From assembly GCF_003350375.1 (NCBI RefSeq), contig NZ_QQAR01000009.1, positions 1 to 64,000 on the forward strand: DNA of 64,000 bases, written 5' to 3'. The translations under genes and the position numbers were made by a program. How positions within the stretch are numbered: the stretch's first letter is position 1; the number at the start of each line of letters is the position of its first letter. Positions 39,103-47,850 of this stretch are shown in pieces. The notes beneath the pieces are model-generated. The model ran no database searches, was not told the origin of the DNA, and worked only from the letters and a program-made list of their open reading frames with translations. Source of the stretch: Flavobacterium sp. AG291. GTDB lineage: Bacteria; Bacteroidota; Bacteroidia; Flavobacteriales; Flavobacteriaceae.

Positions 39103-41040
39103 ATGAAGAGAAATTTAATTTTATTCAGCCTGTTACTATTTATTACTGTCGGTTTTGCTCAGTCAAAGCCTAAAAAGGCTGACAGGTTATATGCCGAATT
39201 TGCTTATGTAGATGCGGCTAAAGAGTATGAGAAATACCTCGAAAAAGAAAAGGAACCCGGTATAGGGACTATTGCAAATGTAGCTAATGCCTATTACTAT
39301 ACCGGTAATACGGCCGATGCTCTTCGTTGGTATGCAAAACTTGATGGTGTTACTGCCGGTGCGATGGATGATGTTACGTTTAATCGATATGTACAATCAT
39401 TGCGTGCCGAAGGCAAAGCTGCAAAGGCAGATGAACTCCTGAAGAAAAGACTTGAAGCCAAAGGTGATCAGGCGGCGATAAACACTCTTATAAGTCAGAA
39501 GAAATACCTGGATAGCCTGAACAAAGCACCGTCTAACTTTAAAGTATCTAATCTGGCGGCTAATAGTGATAAGTCTGATTTTGGTGCTGCTTTTTATGGT
39601 AACCAGATAGTGTATTCATCAAGTAAGGATACTAATTTAGGAAATAAGGTATATGCGTGGAATGATCAGCCTTTCCTGGAACTTTATGTCGCCGACAGAA
39701 ATGCAGCAGATGGCTCTTTCTTTAACGATAAAAAGTTTATTCCGGATCAGCAGTCGCAGTATCATAATGCTACACTTACTTTTTCATCCGACCTGAAGAC
39801 AATATATTACAGCGCTAATGTGGTAAAGAAAAATGATAAGCTCATTAACGACAAGGCAGGGACAAATAATTTTGAGATCATTAAAGGAACTGTAAACGGA
39901 GATAAGCTTACAGATGTTGAGAAGCTTCCGTTTAACAGCAAAGATTATTCAGTTGGCCATCCTTCTTTATCAGCAGATGGGAAACGTTTATATTTTGCAT
40001 CGGATATGCCGGGAGGTTATGGCGATACGGATATTTATGTTGCGGAGGTATTTGCTAACGGTAAAGTTGGTGAACCTAAAAATCTTGGGCCTAAGATTAA
40101 TACTTCGGGGAGGGAAATGTTTCCTTTTGTGAATGATTCTATACTGTACTTTTCGTCTGACGGGCATTATGGCATGGGAGGACTGGATGTATTTGAAAGC
40201 CGATGGGTAAATGATTCAGATTACTCCGAACCTAAAAATCTTGGAGCACAGGTAAATAGCGTAAAAGATGATTTTTCATTTATCATCGATAAGGGTAATA
40301 AATATGGTTATTTTTCATCGAACAGGGCAGGAGGCAAGGGAGATGATGATATTTATTATTTTACAAGACAGGAACCTCCGTGTGAACAGTGGGTATCGGG
40401 TAAGGTTACCAATCAGAAGTATAAAATGGCTATAAATCAGGCGGATATCAAAGTGTATGATCAGTACGGCGACGTGATTGCTACGGCCAAAACCGGTGAA
40501 GACGGAAGCTATAAGGTTAAGGTGCCTTGCGGAAGCAAGATCAAAGTAGAAGCTTCTAAAGAAAACCATACCAAGGCTGATAAAGAACTTGCTACTTCTA
40601 AGAAAAATGGAGAAGAAACCAAAGATGTGAATTTTGAGCTTTCTAACTATGCTGATCTGGTAAGGAAAGAAGATAACGTAGAGAAAGTGGATATTAATCC
40701 GATTTACTTTGATTATGATAAATATGCTATTACCGAGCAGGCTTCAATGGAGCTTGACAAAGTGGTGTATGTCATGAAAAACTTCCCTTCAATAGTGATT
40801 AAGATCGAATCACATACCGATTCGAGAGGTAAAGATCAGTATAACCTTGTGCTTTCGCAAAACAGGGCTAAAGCAACATATGATTATATTATTACAAGAG
40901 GCATTGATCCTTCCCGCATTGAAAGTGTAAAAGGGTATGGTGAAACCAGACTGAGAAATAAATGTTCAAACGGTGTAAAATGTACTGAAGAACAACATAG
41001 TTATAACAGAAGGTCTGATTTTATAATTGTGAAGAAGTAA
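39103..41040 (+). CDS. OmpA-family protein, second copy (645 aa)
   Basis: Same architecture as the protein at 10333: signal peptide, TPR-like helices (about 25-150), PD40 propeller strings (LSADGKRLYFASDMPGGYG, GYFSSNRAGGKGDDDI), CarboxypepD_reg-like domain (VSGKVTNQKYKMAINQADI, about 425-505) and C-terminal OmpA domain (IKIESHTDSRGKDQ, YNRRSDF). It likely links the PorP/SprF export complex to peptidoglycan. It starts 12 bp after the PorP/SprF gene and ends the module; a strong terminator follows. Confidence 0.9.
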   Translation: MKRNLILFSLLLFITVGFAQSKPKKADRLYAEFAYVDAAKEYEKYLEKEKEPGIGTIANVANAYYYTGNTADALRWYAKLDGVTAGAMDDVTFNRYVQSLRAEGKAAKADELLKKRLEAKGDQAAINTLISQKKYLDSLNKAPSNFKVSNLAANSDKSDFGAAFYGNQIVYSSSKDTNLGNKVYAWNDQPFLELYVADRNAADGSFFNDKKFIPDQQSQYHNATLTFSSDLKTIYYSANVVKKNDKLINDKAGTNNFEIIKGTVNGDKLTDVEKLPFNSKDYSVGHPSLSADGKRLYFASDMPGGYGDTDIYVAEVFANGKVGEPKNLGPKINTSGREMFPFVNDSILYFSSDGHYGMGGLDVFESRWVNDSDYSEPKNLGAQVNSVKDDFSFIIDKGNKYGYFSSNRAGGKGDDDIYYFTRQEPPCEQWVSGKVTNQKYKMAINQADIKVYDQYGDVIATAKTGEDGSYKVKVPCGSKIKVEASKENHTKADKELATSKKNGEETKDVNFELSNYADLVRKEDNVEKVDINPIYFDYDKYAITEQASMELDKVVYVMKNFPSIVIKIESHTDSRGKDQYNLVLSQNRAKATYDYIITRGIDPSRIESVKGYGETRLRNKCSNGVKCTEEQHSYNRRSDFIIVKK

Positions 41041-41071
41041 AAAATTTTTGGATTACCAGTTTTTTTTACCG

Positions 41072-41108
41072 GGGAGGCGTTCTGAAGGGGAACGCCTCCC
41101 TACTTTTT
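41072..41108 (+). terminator. Intrinsic terminator of the second surface module
   Basis: An 11-bp perfect GC-rich stem (41072-41082 with 41090-41100) followed by a T-rich stretch. Confidence 0.88.
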
Positions 41109-41184
41109 ATAGATGCTTTGTTTTTTCTCACACTGAAAAAAACAAAACTGTCAATTGTTAGCTGATAACTATCATTAAAAAATC

Positions 41185-41214
41185 TTGTATAATCTTTCTG
41201 AATTGTTACTTTTG
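41185..41214 (+). promoter_or_regulatory. Bacteroidota-type promoter of the chaperone/isomerase operon
   Basis: TTG (41185-41187), a 19-bp spacer and TACTTTTG (41207-41214, matching TAnnTTTG). The predicted leader before the gene at 41300 is about 75-80 nt. Confidence 0.65.
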
Positions 41215-41299
41215 TTGGTCGCAAAAAAATAAGGAGGCATAATTTTTTAAGTTTCCCTGCGTTTACTTAACCGATTAAAGCATATAAATTAGTTTTATA

Positions 41300-43276
41300 A
41301 TGAAATTCAAAAAGGTTTTTTTAGGTCTTTGCCTATGTATTTCGGCACTGACTTTTGCCCAGGAAGTAAAAAAAGAAGTATTATTTACCATTGATGGCAA
41401 TCCCTACTACACTGATGAGTTTGTAAGAGTTTACAAGAAAAATCTTGACCTTGTTAAAGATGACTCTCAAAAAGACCTTGACAATTACCTGAAATTATAC
41501 ATTGGTTACAAGCTAAAGGTTAATAAAGCCAATAAACTTGGACTTCAGAATAATAAAAAATATCAGGGAGAACTTAAGTCTTACCGCACCCAGTTGTCTA
41601 AAAATTATTTTACAGATACTAAAGTAACTGATGAGCTTGTTGATGAGGCTTATGCGCGTGCTAAAAAGGAAATTAAGGCATCGCACATACTTATAAAAGT
41701 AGATGAAAATGCAGTTCCTGCAGATACACTGAAAGCGTACAACAAAGCTCTTGAAGCACGTAAAAGGGCACTTGCAGGTGAAGACTTTGGAAAACTGGCT
41801 AAAGAATACTCTCAGGATCCTTCAGCTAAAGAAAATAATGGCGACCTTGGTTATTTTACAGTGTTCAGAATGGTTTATCCGTTCGAAACTGCTGCTTACA
41901 ATACGCCTAAAGGCGGAATTTCTAAAATAGCGAGGACTCGTTTTGGTTACCACGTTATAAAGGTTAACGATATCAGAGATAACAGAGGTAGTGTTGTTGT
42001 ATCTCATATCATGATCATGAAGCCTAAAAACGATAACGCAGAAGAAGCAGCAAAAGCTAAATCGACGATTCAGGATATTTATACAAAATTACAGCAGGGA
42101 GAAGATTTTGCTGAACTTGCAAAACAATTCTCTCAGGATAAGGCAACTGCTGCTATTGGAGGTAAATTAAACGGTTTCAGTTCAGGTGAGTTGAGCTCTA
42201 CTGAGTTTGAAGATAATGCTTTTTCATTAAAAAAGCCGGGAGATTTTTCACAGCCGTTTGAAACACAGTTTGGATGGCACATTGTTAAGCTTACAGAGAA
42301 AATTGAGCTAAAGCCGCTTGATGAGGCTAAAACTGAACTTGAAACCAGAATCAAGAAAGATGAGCGCTCTAAGCTTATTGCTTCTACGGTAACAGAAAAC
42401 CTTAAAAAGAAATATACTGTTTCTAAAGATGCTAAAGCCTATGCTAAAGCTGTAAAAGCAATTAATGATAATATCTATACCAGAGTTTGGGAATTACCTG
42501 CAAATATTGATACGTATAGTGAGACAGTATTAACTATCAATAAGGATAAAAAATATACTGCAAAAGATTTTCTAACGTATGTTAACGCTCAGCAAAGGGC
42601 TGAAAAACTATATGTAAAGCCGGTTTCTCAGCAGGCGAGCCTTTTGTTTGAAAAATTTACTGATGAAAAAGTAAATGCTTATTATGATGATAATCTTGAG
42701 AAAGAGTTTCCTGAATTTGGCATGACGATGAACGAATACCGTGACGGTTTGCTTCTGTTTGACCTGATGGAAAAAGAGATATGGGAAAAAGCAAAAAAAG
42801 ATACTCTTGGGCTTGAAACTTACTACAAAGCGAACATAAACAAATACCAATGGAAGCAAAGAGTAGATGCTGAAGTATATTCATCTACTAAAGAAGATAT
42901 CACGGCTAAGGCAAGAAAATTCCTGAAAAAAGGTAAAGACGCAAATTATATTAAGGCTGAACTTAACAAAGACGGTAAAGTTGAGATTCTTGAAAAAGTA
43001 GGCGTGTTTGAACAGGAAAGCGATGCATTGCCAAAACTACCGGAATGGAAAATTGGTATATCTGATGTCGTTAAGGATGGAAATTATTTTTATGTGGTAA
43101 AAACGAATAAAGTTTTACCGGCAGGACCTAAAACACTGGATGAGTGTAAAGGGCGTGTAATAAATGACTATCAGGTTCAGCTTGAAAGCACATGGACTAA
43201 TGATCTTGAAAAAGAGTTTAAAGTTCAGGTAAATCAGGATGTTTTTGCTGGAATAAAAAAACAACTTAATCAATAA
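41300..43276 (+). CDS. Periplasmic peptidylprolyl isomerase with two parvulin domains (658 aa)
   Basis: Signal peptide to TFAQ. A SurA-like N-terminal helical part is followed by two PpiC-type rotamase domains: the first starts KASHILIKVDE near residue 125 and the second SHIMIMKPKN near 235; both contain the family GDLGYF/GGKLNGF and FGYHVIK/FGWHIVK ends. The C-terminal 280 residues are a helix-rich extension. It probably folds or escorts outer-membrane proteins. First gene of a three-gene operon, whose next gene begins at the final base of its stop codon. Confidence 0.9.
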   Translation: MKFKKVFLGLCLCISALTFAQEVKKEVLFTIDGNPYYTDEFVRVYKKNLDLVKDDSQKDLDNYLKLYIGYKLKVNKANKLGLQNNKKYQGELKSYRTQLSKNYFTDTKVTDELVDEAYARAKKEIKASHILIKVDENAVPADTLKAYNKALEARKRALAGEDFGKLAKEYSQDPSAKENNGDLGYFTVFRMVYPFETAAYNTPKGGISKIARTRFGYHVIKVNDIRDNRGSVVVSHIMIMKPKNDNAEEAAKAKSTIQDIYTKLQQGEDFAELAKQFSQDKATAAIGGKLNGFSSGELSSTEFEDNAFSLKKPGDFSQPFETQFGWHIVKLTEKIELKPLDEAKTELETRIKKDERSKLIASTVTENLKKKYTVSKDAKAYAKAVKAINDNIYTRVWELPANIDTYSETVLTINKDKKYTAKDFLTYVNAQQRAEKLYVKPVSQQASLLFEKFTDEKVNAYYDDNLEKEFPEFGMTMNEYRDGLLLFDLMEKEIWEKAKKDTLGLETYYKANINKYQWKQRVDAEVYSSTKEDITAKARKFLKKGKDANYIKAELNKDGKVEILEKVGVFEQESDALPKLPEWKIGISDVVKDGNYFYVVKTNKVLPAGPKTLDECKGRVINDYQVQLESTWTNDLEKEFKVQVNQDVFAGIKKQLNQ

Positions 43277-44127
43277 TGATTAACAGGGCGATACTGTTAT
43301 TGCTTGTGCTGGGCATAAGTTCCTGCAGCTTTTTTAAAAAAGAGCAAAAGCCGCATGCAGTAGCGCGCGTAGGAGAGGAATATCTGGATATTTCAGAACT
43401 TAATGGACTGGTACCTGCGGGTACTTCCAGGCAGGATAGTATTGCTATAGTGAAAAGCTTTATTAATCGTTGGGCTTCGCAGAAGCTACTTTACAATGCA
43501 GCACAGGTAAACCTGAGTAAGGATAAACAAGCCGAGTATGAAAAACTTATACGTCAGTATGAGATTGATTTATACACCGAAGCTTATCTGGAAGAAGTTG
43601 TAAAAAGAACGGTAGATACTGTTGTTACCAAAGAGGAGTTAGCAACCTATTACAATGCTAATAAGGAAAATTTTAAGACTACGGGTACGTTAGTACGGCT
43701 TAAATATATTAAGCTTGATAAAGAGCATCCTAAGTTTGGTGCAATCAGAAGCAGATTTTTGAGTGGTAATAAAAAAGACCTGAAAGCACTTAATGACATG
43801 TCAATTCAGTTTAAGAGTTTCGCTTTTAATGATACCACCTGGGTAGATATGAATCAGGTGTATTCGAAACTGCCTTTTATTACCCCTGATAATCGCGATA
43901 AGTATATAAGTGGTGGAATATCATACCAGTATCCTGATTCTACCGACGTATATATTGTAAAAGTGGCAAGGGTGCTGGAGAAGAACCAGGTTTCGCCTTT
44001 TGAATATATAAGGCCAACTTTACAACAATTGATAATAAATAACAGGAAACTGGAGTTAATAAAGAAGTTTCAAAAAGAGATAACGGATGACGCGATTAAA
44101 AACGATGAATATGAGATTTATAAATAA
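43276..44127 (+). CDS. Putative lipoprotein chaperone related to PpiC/SurA N-domains (283 aa)
   Basis: The lipobox-like sequence GISSC near residue 17 suggests a lipoprotein. The rest is helical with VARVGEEYLDISEL (like the start of SurA-type domains) and no clear rotamase core, so it may be a non-enzymatic holdase. It overlaps the previous stop by 1 bp and the following gene by about 17 bp, so the three are translationally coupled. Confidence 0.75.
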   Translation: MINRAILLLLVLGISSCSFFKKEQKPHAVARVGEEYLDISELNGLVPAGTSRQDSIAIVKSFINRWASQKLLYNAAQVNLSKDKQAEYEKLIRQYEIDLYTEAYLEEVVKRTVDTVVTKEELATYYNANKENFKTTGTLVRLKYIKLDKEHPKFGAIRSRFLSGNKKDLKALNDMSIQFKSFAFNDTTWVDMNQVYSKLPFITPDNRDKYISGGISYQYPDSTDVYIVKVARVLEKNQVSPFEYIRPTLQQLIINNRKLELIKKFQKEITDDAIKNDEYEIYK

Positions 44128-45523
44128 CAGGTTTATGCTGTTTCTTGCCATTGCAGTTTTAGGAATGAATATGGCTGTTGCACAGGAGATAATACCTGAT
44201 ACACCAAAAGATACTGTAAAGCCCCAGCCTAAAACCGGCAGGTCTAAGGTGGATGGTGTAGTGGCAGTAGTGGGTGATTTTGTTGTGCTGGATTCGGATA
44301 TAGATCTTATGTACCGTGAGCTTCAGGCGCAAAATGTGCCTGTTAAAGATATTCCGCGTTGTGAACTTTTGGGTAAGCTTATGGAAGACAAACTTTATGC
44401 GCACCATGCCATTCAGGATAGTATTATTGTGAGCGATGCAGAAGTGAATGAAACCATGAATAAGCAGATTGATTATTTTGTGGAGCATTTGGGTGATGAG
44501 CAAAAAATGGTGGCTTACTTTAAAAAGAAGAATATTGAAACTTTCAGAACTGAGCTTTTTGAGATGATAAAGAATCAGAAGCTTACGGAGCAAATGCAGA
44601 AAAAGATCATTGATGAGGTTACAATTACTCCGGAAGAAGTAAGACAGTTCTATTCAAGCTTTAAAAAAGAGGATCTGCCAATGTTTGGCGCCGAGATGGA
44701 AATTGCCCAGATTGTAATAAAGCCTGAAATATCTCAGGAAGAAAAGCAAAAGGTAATAGACAGGCTTAAACAGATTAAGAAAGATATTCAGGAGGGAGCC
44801 AGTTTTTACAGTAAGGCGGTGCTTTACTCAGAAGACAGGGCATCCGGACAAAGCGGTGGTTTCCTGAAAATGAACAGGAAAACTGCTTTTGTAAAAGAAT
44901 TTAAGGAAGCTGCATTTAGTCTTCAGGAGGGTGAGATTTCAGATCCTGTAGAAACTGAATTTGGTTATCACCTTATTTATATTGAGAAAGTGCGAGGTCA
45001 GGAGCTTGAGGTGAGGCACATACTAATGTCGCCAAAAGTTACTCCTGAAGCTTTAAAGAAAGCTAAAGAAAAAGCTGAAGCGATAAGAAATAAGATTATG
45101 AGTGGTGAAATCTCTTTTGCGGATGCAGCACGCTCGGAATCAGATGAGAAGGAAACAAAAAACAGCGGAGGATTACTATTGAATCCAAGAACACTGGAGA
45201 GTCGTTTTGAGCTTACAAAATTATCTCCGGATATTTATAATGATGTATCAGATCTTAAGGATAAAGAGGTTTCTCAGCCGATATTGACCCAGGGTGACAG
45301 AGGTGAGAAAAGCTATAAGCTAATGCAGATTGTATCGCGTTATGATGCGCATCAGGCGGACTACGCTCAGGATTATACAAAAATCAAAGAGCTTGCCCTG
45401 AAAGAGAAGCAAATGAAAGCTATCTCTAAATGGAGTAAGGCTAAAATAAAAGATACTTACATAAAAGTAAATGGCGAGTACAGAAAATGTCAGTTTGCCA
45501 ACGACTGGCTGAAAAATAAATAA
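44111..45523 (+). CDS. SurA-like periplasmic peptidylprolyl isomerase
   Basis: Start chosen at 44111 (MRFINNRFMLFLAIAVLG), giving a good signal peptide ending VAQ; in-frame ATGs also exist at 44087 and 44105. VDGVVAVVGDFVVLDSDID is the SurA N-terminal signature. Two PpiC domains follow: AQIVIKPEISQEE with FGYHLIYIEK, and VRHILMSPKVTPE. Length of about 470 residues suits a SurA-type outer-membrane protein chaperone. Third gene of the operon, ended by a terminator at 45575. Confidence 0.9.
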   Translation: MRFINNRFMLFLAIAVLGMNMAVAQEIIPDTPKDTVKPQPKTGRSKVDGVVAVVGDFVVLDSDIDLMYRELQAQNVPVKDIPRCELLGKLMEDKLYAHHAIQDSIIVSDAEVNETMNKQIDYFVEHLGDEQKMVAYFKKKNIETFRTELFEMIKNQKLTEQMQKKIIDEVTITPEEVRQFYSSFKKEDLPMFGAEMEIAQIVIKPEISQEEKQKVIDRLKQIKKDIQEGASFYSKAVLYSEDRASGQSGGFLKMNRKTAFVKEFKEAAFSLQEGEISDPVETEFGYHLIYIEKVRGQELEVRHILMSPKVTPEALKKAKEKAEAIRNKIMSGEISFADAARSESDEKETKNSGGLLLNPRTLESRFELTKLSPDIYNDVSDLKDKEVSQPILTQGDRGEKSYKLMQIVSRYDAHQADYAQDYTKIKELALKEKQMKAISKWSKAKIKDTYIKVNGEYRKCQFANDWLKNK

Positions 45524-45574
45524 GATTTATCGTCGTAAACTTTTAGGTAAAGAGTAAAAATATTTATAAGTTTG

Positions 45575-45601
45575 AGCCACGCCCTTTAGCGTGGCTTTTT
45601 T
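45575..45601 (+). terminator. Intrinsic terminator after the SurA-like gene
   Basis: An 8-bp stem (45575-45582 with 45589-45596), a short loop and a T run. It also shows that a GTG at 45591 is not a sensible start for the MoxR gene. Confidence 0.85.
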
Positions 45602-45620
45602 AAATCCAATACTAATACAT

Positions 45621-46574
45621 ATGTCAGACGTAGCAGCCATTCAAAATCTGGTTCAGAAACAAAAAGAATTAAAACAGGAAATTGCAAAAATAATTGTAGG
45701 TCAGGACGAGGTTGTGTCGCAAATCGTGCTTAGTATATTTGCAGGTGGCCACGCATTACTTGTGGGTGTTCCGGGGCTTGCTAAAACGCTTATGGTAAAC
45801 ACCATATCTCAGGCACTTGGGCTTGACTTTAAACGTATTCAGTTTACGCCCGATCTGATGCCTAGTGATATATTGGGTAGTGAGATACTGGATGAGAACC
45901 GTCAGTTTAAATTTATAAAAGGGCCAATATTTTCGAATATCATCCTTGCAGACGAGATAAACCGTACGCCGCCTAAAACTCAGGCAGCTCTTCTTGAGGC
46001 AATGCAGGAAAAAGCGGTTACCATTGCAGGGCATCATCATAAGTTGTCACTGCCATACTTTGTACTGGCAACTCAAAACCCTATAGAGCAGGAGGGAACC
46101 TATCCGCTTCCTGAAGCGCAGCTTGACCGTTTTATGTTTGCGATAAAATTAGAGTATCCTACATTTGCTGAAGAATTACAGGTGGTAAGAAGTACTACAA
46201 CTGATAATACTGTAAAAATAACGCCTTTGTTTACAGCTCAGGAAATTCTCGATTTTCAGCATCTTATCAGAAGGATACCTGTCGCAGATAACGTAATCGA
46301 GTATGCTGTGACACTAGTGGGTAAGACAAGGCCGGGAAGTCCGTTGGCGGATGCTTATGTAAATACATATCTTGATTGGGGAGCGGGCCCGCGTGCTTCT
46401 CAGAACCTTATTCTTGCTGCCAAGACCCATGCTGCGCTAAATGGTAAGTATTCTCCTGATATTGAAGATGTACAGGCTGTAGCTACCGGTATACTCAGAC
46501 ACCGTATAATTAAAAATTATAAGGCTGATGCAGAAGGAATTACTGAAGAAATGATAATCAAAAAGCTTTTTTAG
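45621..46574 (+). CDS. MoxR family AAA+ ATPase
   Basis: Start is the ATG at 45621 (MSDVAAIQNLVQKQ) because the longer frame begins inside a terminator. Walker A GVPGLAKT is at residues 49-56 and Walker B LADEINR at 109-115. The family strings GPIFSNIILADEINRTPPK, QNPIEQEGTYPLPEAQLDRF and RPGSP follow. About 317 residues. MoxR proteins are chaperone-like ATPases often acting with von Willebrand-type proteins; none is adjacent here. Cytoplasmic. Confidence 0.93.
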   Translation: MSDVAAIQNLVQKQKELKQEIAKIIVGQDEVVSQIVLSIFAGGHALLVGVPGLAKTLMVNTISQALGLDFKRIQFTPDLMPSDILGSEILDENRQFKFIKGPIFSNIILADEINRTPPKTQAALLEAMQEKAVTIAGHHHKLSLPYFVLATQNPIEQEGTYPLPEAQLDRFMFAIKLEYPTFAEELQVVRSTTTDNTVKITPLFTAQEILDFQHLIRRIPVADNVIEYAVTLVGKTRPGSPLADAYVNTYLDWGAGPRASQNLILAAKTHAALNGKYSPDIEDVQAVATGILRHRIIKNYKADAEGITEEMIIKKLF

Positions 46575-46684
46575 TAAATATTCTTCATTTTGCGAGAGTG
46601 TTAATAAAATGTTTATTTTTTATTTGTTTTTGCAAAGAAACAGTTCTATTATTGTTATATCTTTAAATAACAACAGGAAAAAAT

Positions 46685-47065
46685 ATGAGAAAAACATTTG
46701 GAACATTCCCCGAGCTATTCTTTATGGGAGTAGGTCTGTTCTGGATAGCTGAAAGTTACTTTACAGTGGGAAGTATAAACTATTTCGCTATACTCGTTAC
46801 CTGGTTATTGTTTGTGCAGTTCTTTTATAAGAACCGCCTTGCAGGACTTATCTACGGTATTGCTTTTGGTTCATTCTCGGTGTATATGTTGCTGTCGCTT
46901 ATCGCGGATAATGGTGAGGCTGTTTCTCCGCTTTATGTTACCAACATAAACGCTGTGGATTCAGTTTTGTTTGCTGTAGGCATAATTATGTCTGTAGCGA
47001 TGGTTTACAAATATGTTACCACTAAAGTAGATTATGACGAAAGTGTGCTTACTGTAACGTATTAA
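46685..47065 (+). CDS. Small four-helix membrane protein, copy 1 (126 aa)
   Basis: The family is not recognised. Four hydrophobic segments (about residues 12-30, 33-50, 54-75 and 95-112) suggest four TM helices. The N-terminal FPELFFMGVGLFWIAESYF matches PELFFVGLGTYWVLENF in the next gene, showing duplication. It has its own terminator; a weak -7-like TATCTTTA lies at 46658-46665. Confidence 0.72.
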   Translation: MRKTFGTFPELFFMGVGLFWIAESYFTVGSINYFAILVTWLLFVQFFYKNRLAGLIYGIAFGSFSVYMLLSLIADNGEAVSPLYVTNINAVDSVLFAVGIIMSVAMVYKYVTTKVDYDESVLTVTY

Positions 47066-47091
47066 AAATTCTAAAATCACATTAAAAGTTT

Positions 47092-47123
47092 AAAACCGCC
47101 TGTATTTGCATGCGGTTTTTTTT
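47092..47123 (+). terminator. Intrinsic terminator after membrane protein copy 1
   Basis: An 8-bp stem (47092-47099 with 47112-47119) followed by a T run. Confidence 0.82.
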
Positions 47124-47185
47124 ATTTTTGATTCATACTAAAATAGTTGATTATCAGTTTTATAGTTAACCAATCAATCAAAAAT

Positions 47186-47566
47186 ATGAAATCAATTCTT
47201 CAACGGCTTCCGGAGCTGTTCTTTGTTGGACTCGGTACGTACTGGGTTCTTGAAAATTTTATAGCCAGTAATACTGTTAACTGGATTGCTGTGACTTTTG
47301 TTACGATTTTAATCATTCAGCTTTTTGTGCAGCAGCGTATCATTGGTGTGGCTTTGGGTTTAGTGCTCGGGCTTATCAGTGCTTATATGATGTTTGCTGT
47401 GCTTTCCGAATTCAGGGAGTTCAGGTTTTATGATCAGGCATTTGAATTACTTAGTGTCGGAATCGGGATATTTGGATCAGGTGTGATATTTGCAACCGTA
47501 ATGGTTTATAAATTTATAATAGCATTACAAAATGAAATGCGGGGAGAGCAATCTTTAACTGCTTAA
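47186..47566 (+). CDS. Small four-helix membrane protein, copy 2 (126 aa)
   Basis: Paralogue of the preceding gene with the same length once the ATG at 47186 (MKSILQRLPELFF) is taken as start; the longer TTG reading from 47147 adds a sequence with no counterpart in copy 1. Four TM segments are predicted. Function unknown. Separate terminators indicate independent transcription. Confidence 0.72.
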   Translation: MKSILQRLPELFFVGLGTYWVLENFIASNTVNWIAVTFVTILIIQLFVQQRIIGVALGLVLGLISAYMMFAVLSEFREFRFYDQAFELLSVGIGIFGSGVIFATVMVYKFIIALQNEMRGEQSLTA

Positions 47567-47592
47567 AAATCAAAAGTACTTAAGAAGAGCTG

Positions 47593-47633
47593 GCTGTACG
47601 CAAATGTTTGCGTACAGCTTTGTTCGTTTTTTA
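47593..47633 (+). terminator. Intrinsic terminator after membrane protein copy 2
   Basis: A perfect 12-bp inverted repeat (47593-47604 with 47607-47618), then a T-rich tract to about 47632. Confidence 0.85.
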
Positions 47634-47850
47634 AGTAGTTTGTTTACGATTTGACAATATAAAATTAAAATGTTGTCAATTTCTTAAAGAAGGGTTGAAA
47701 TCCTTAAATTTATTGATGTTTTTTCAGTAAAATAGAATCTTTATAAATAATAATTCCCTGAAAGTAAAGAATCAATAAAAATTTTTTAATTCATCCAATA
47801 TTGAGTAAATTTACAGACTTTTTACAAACGAACATTAATATACTTATTTT

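Noticed and set aside
45591..45620. GTG start extending the MoxR gene
   Set aside because: It lies inside the 3' arm of the upstream terminator; the ATG at 45621 gives the normal family N-terminus.
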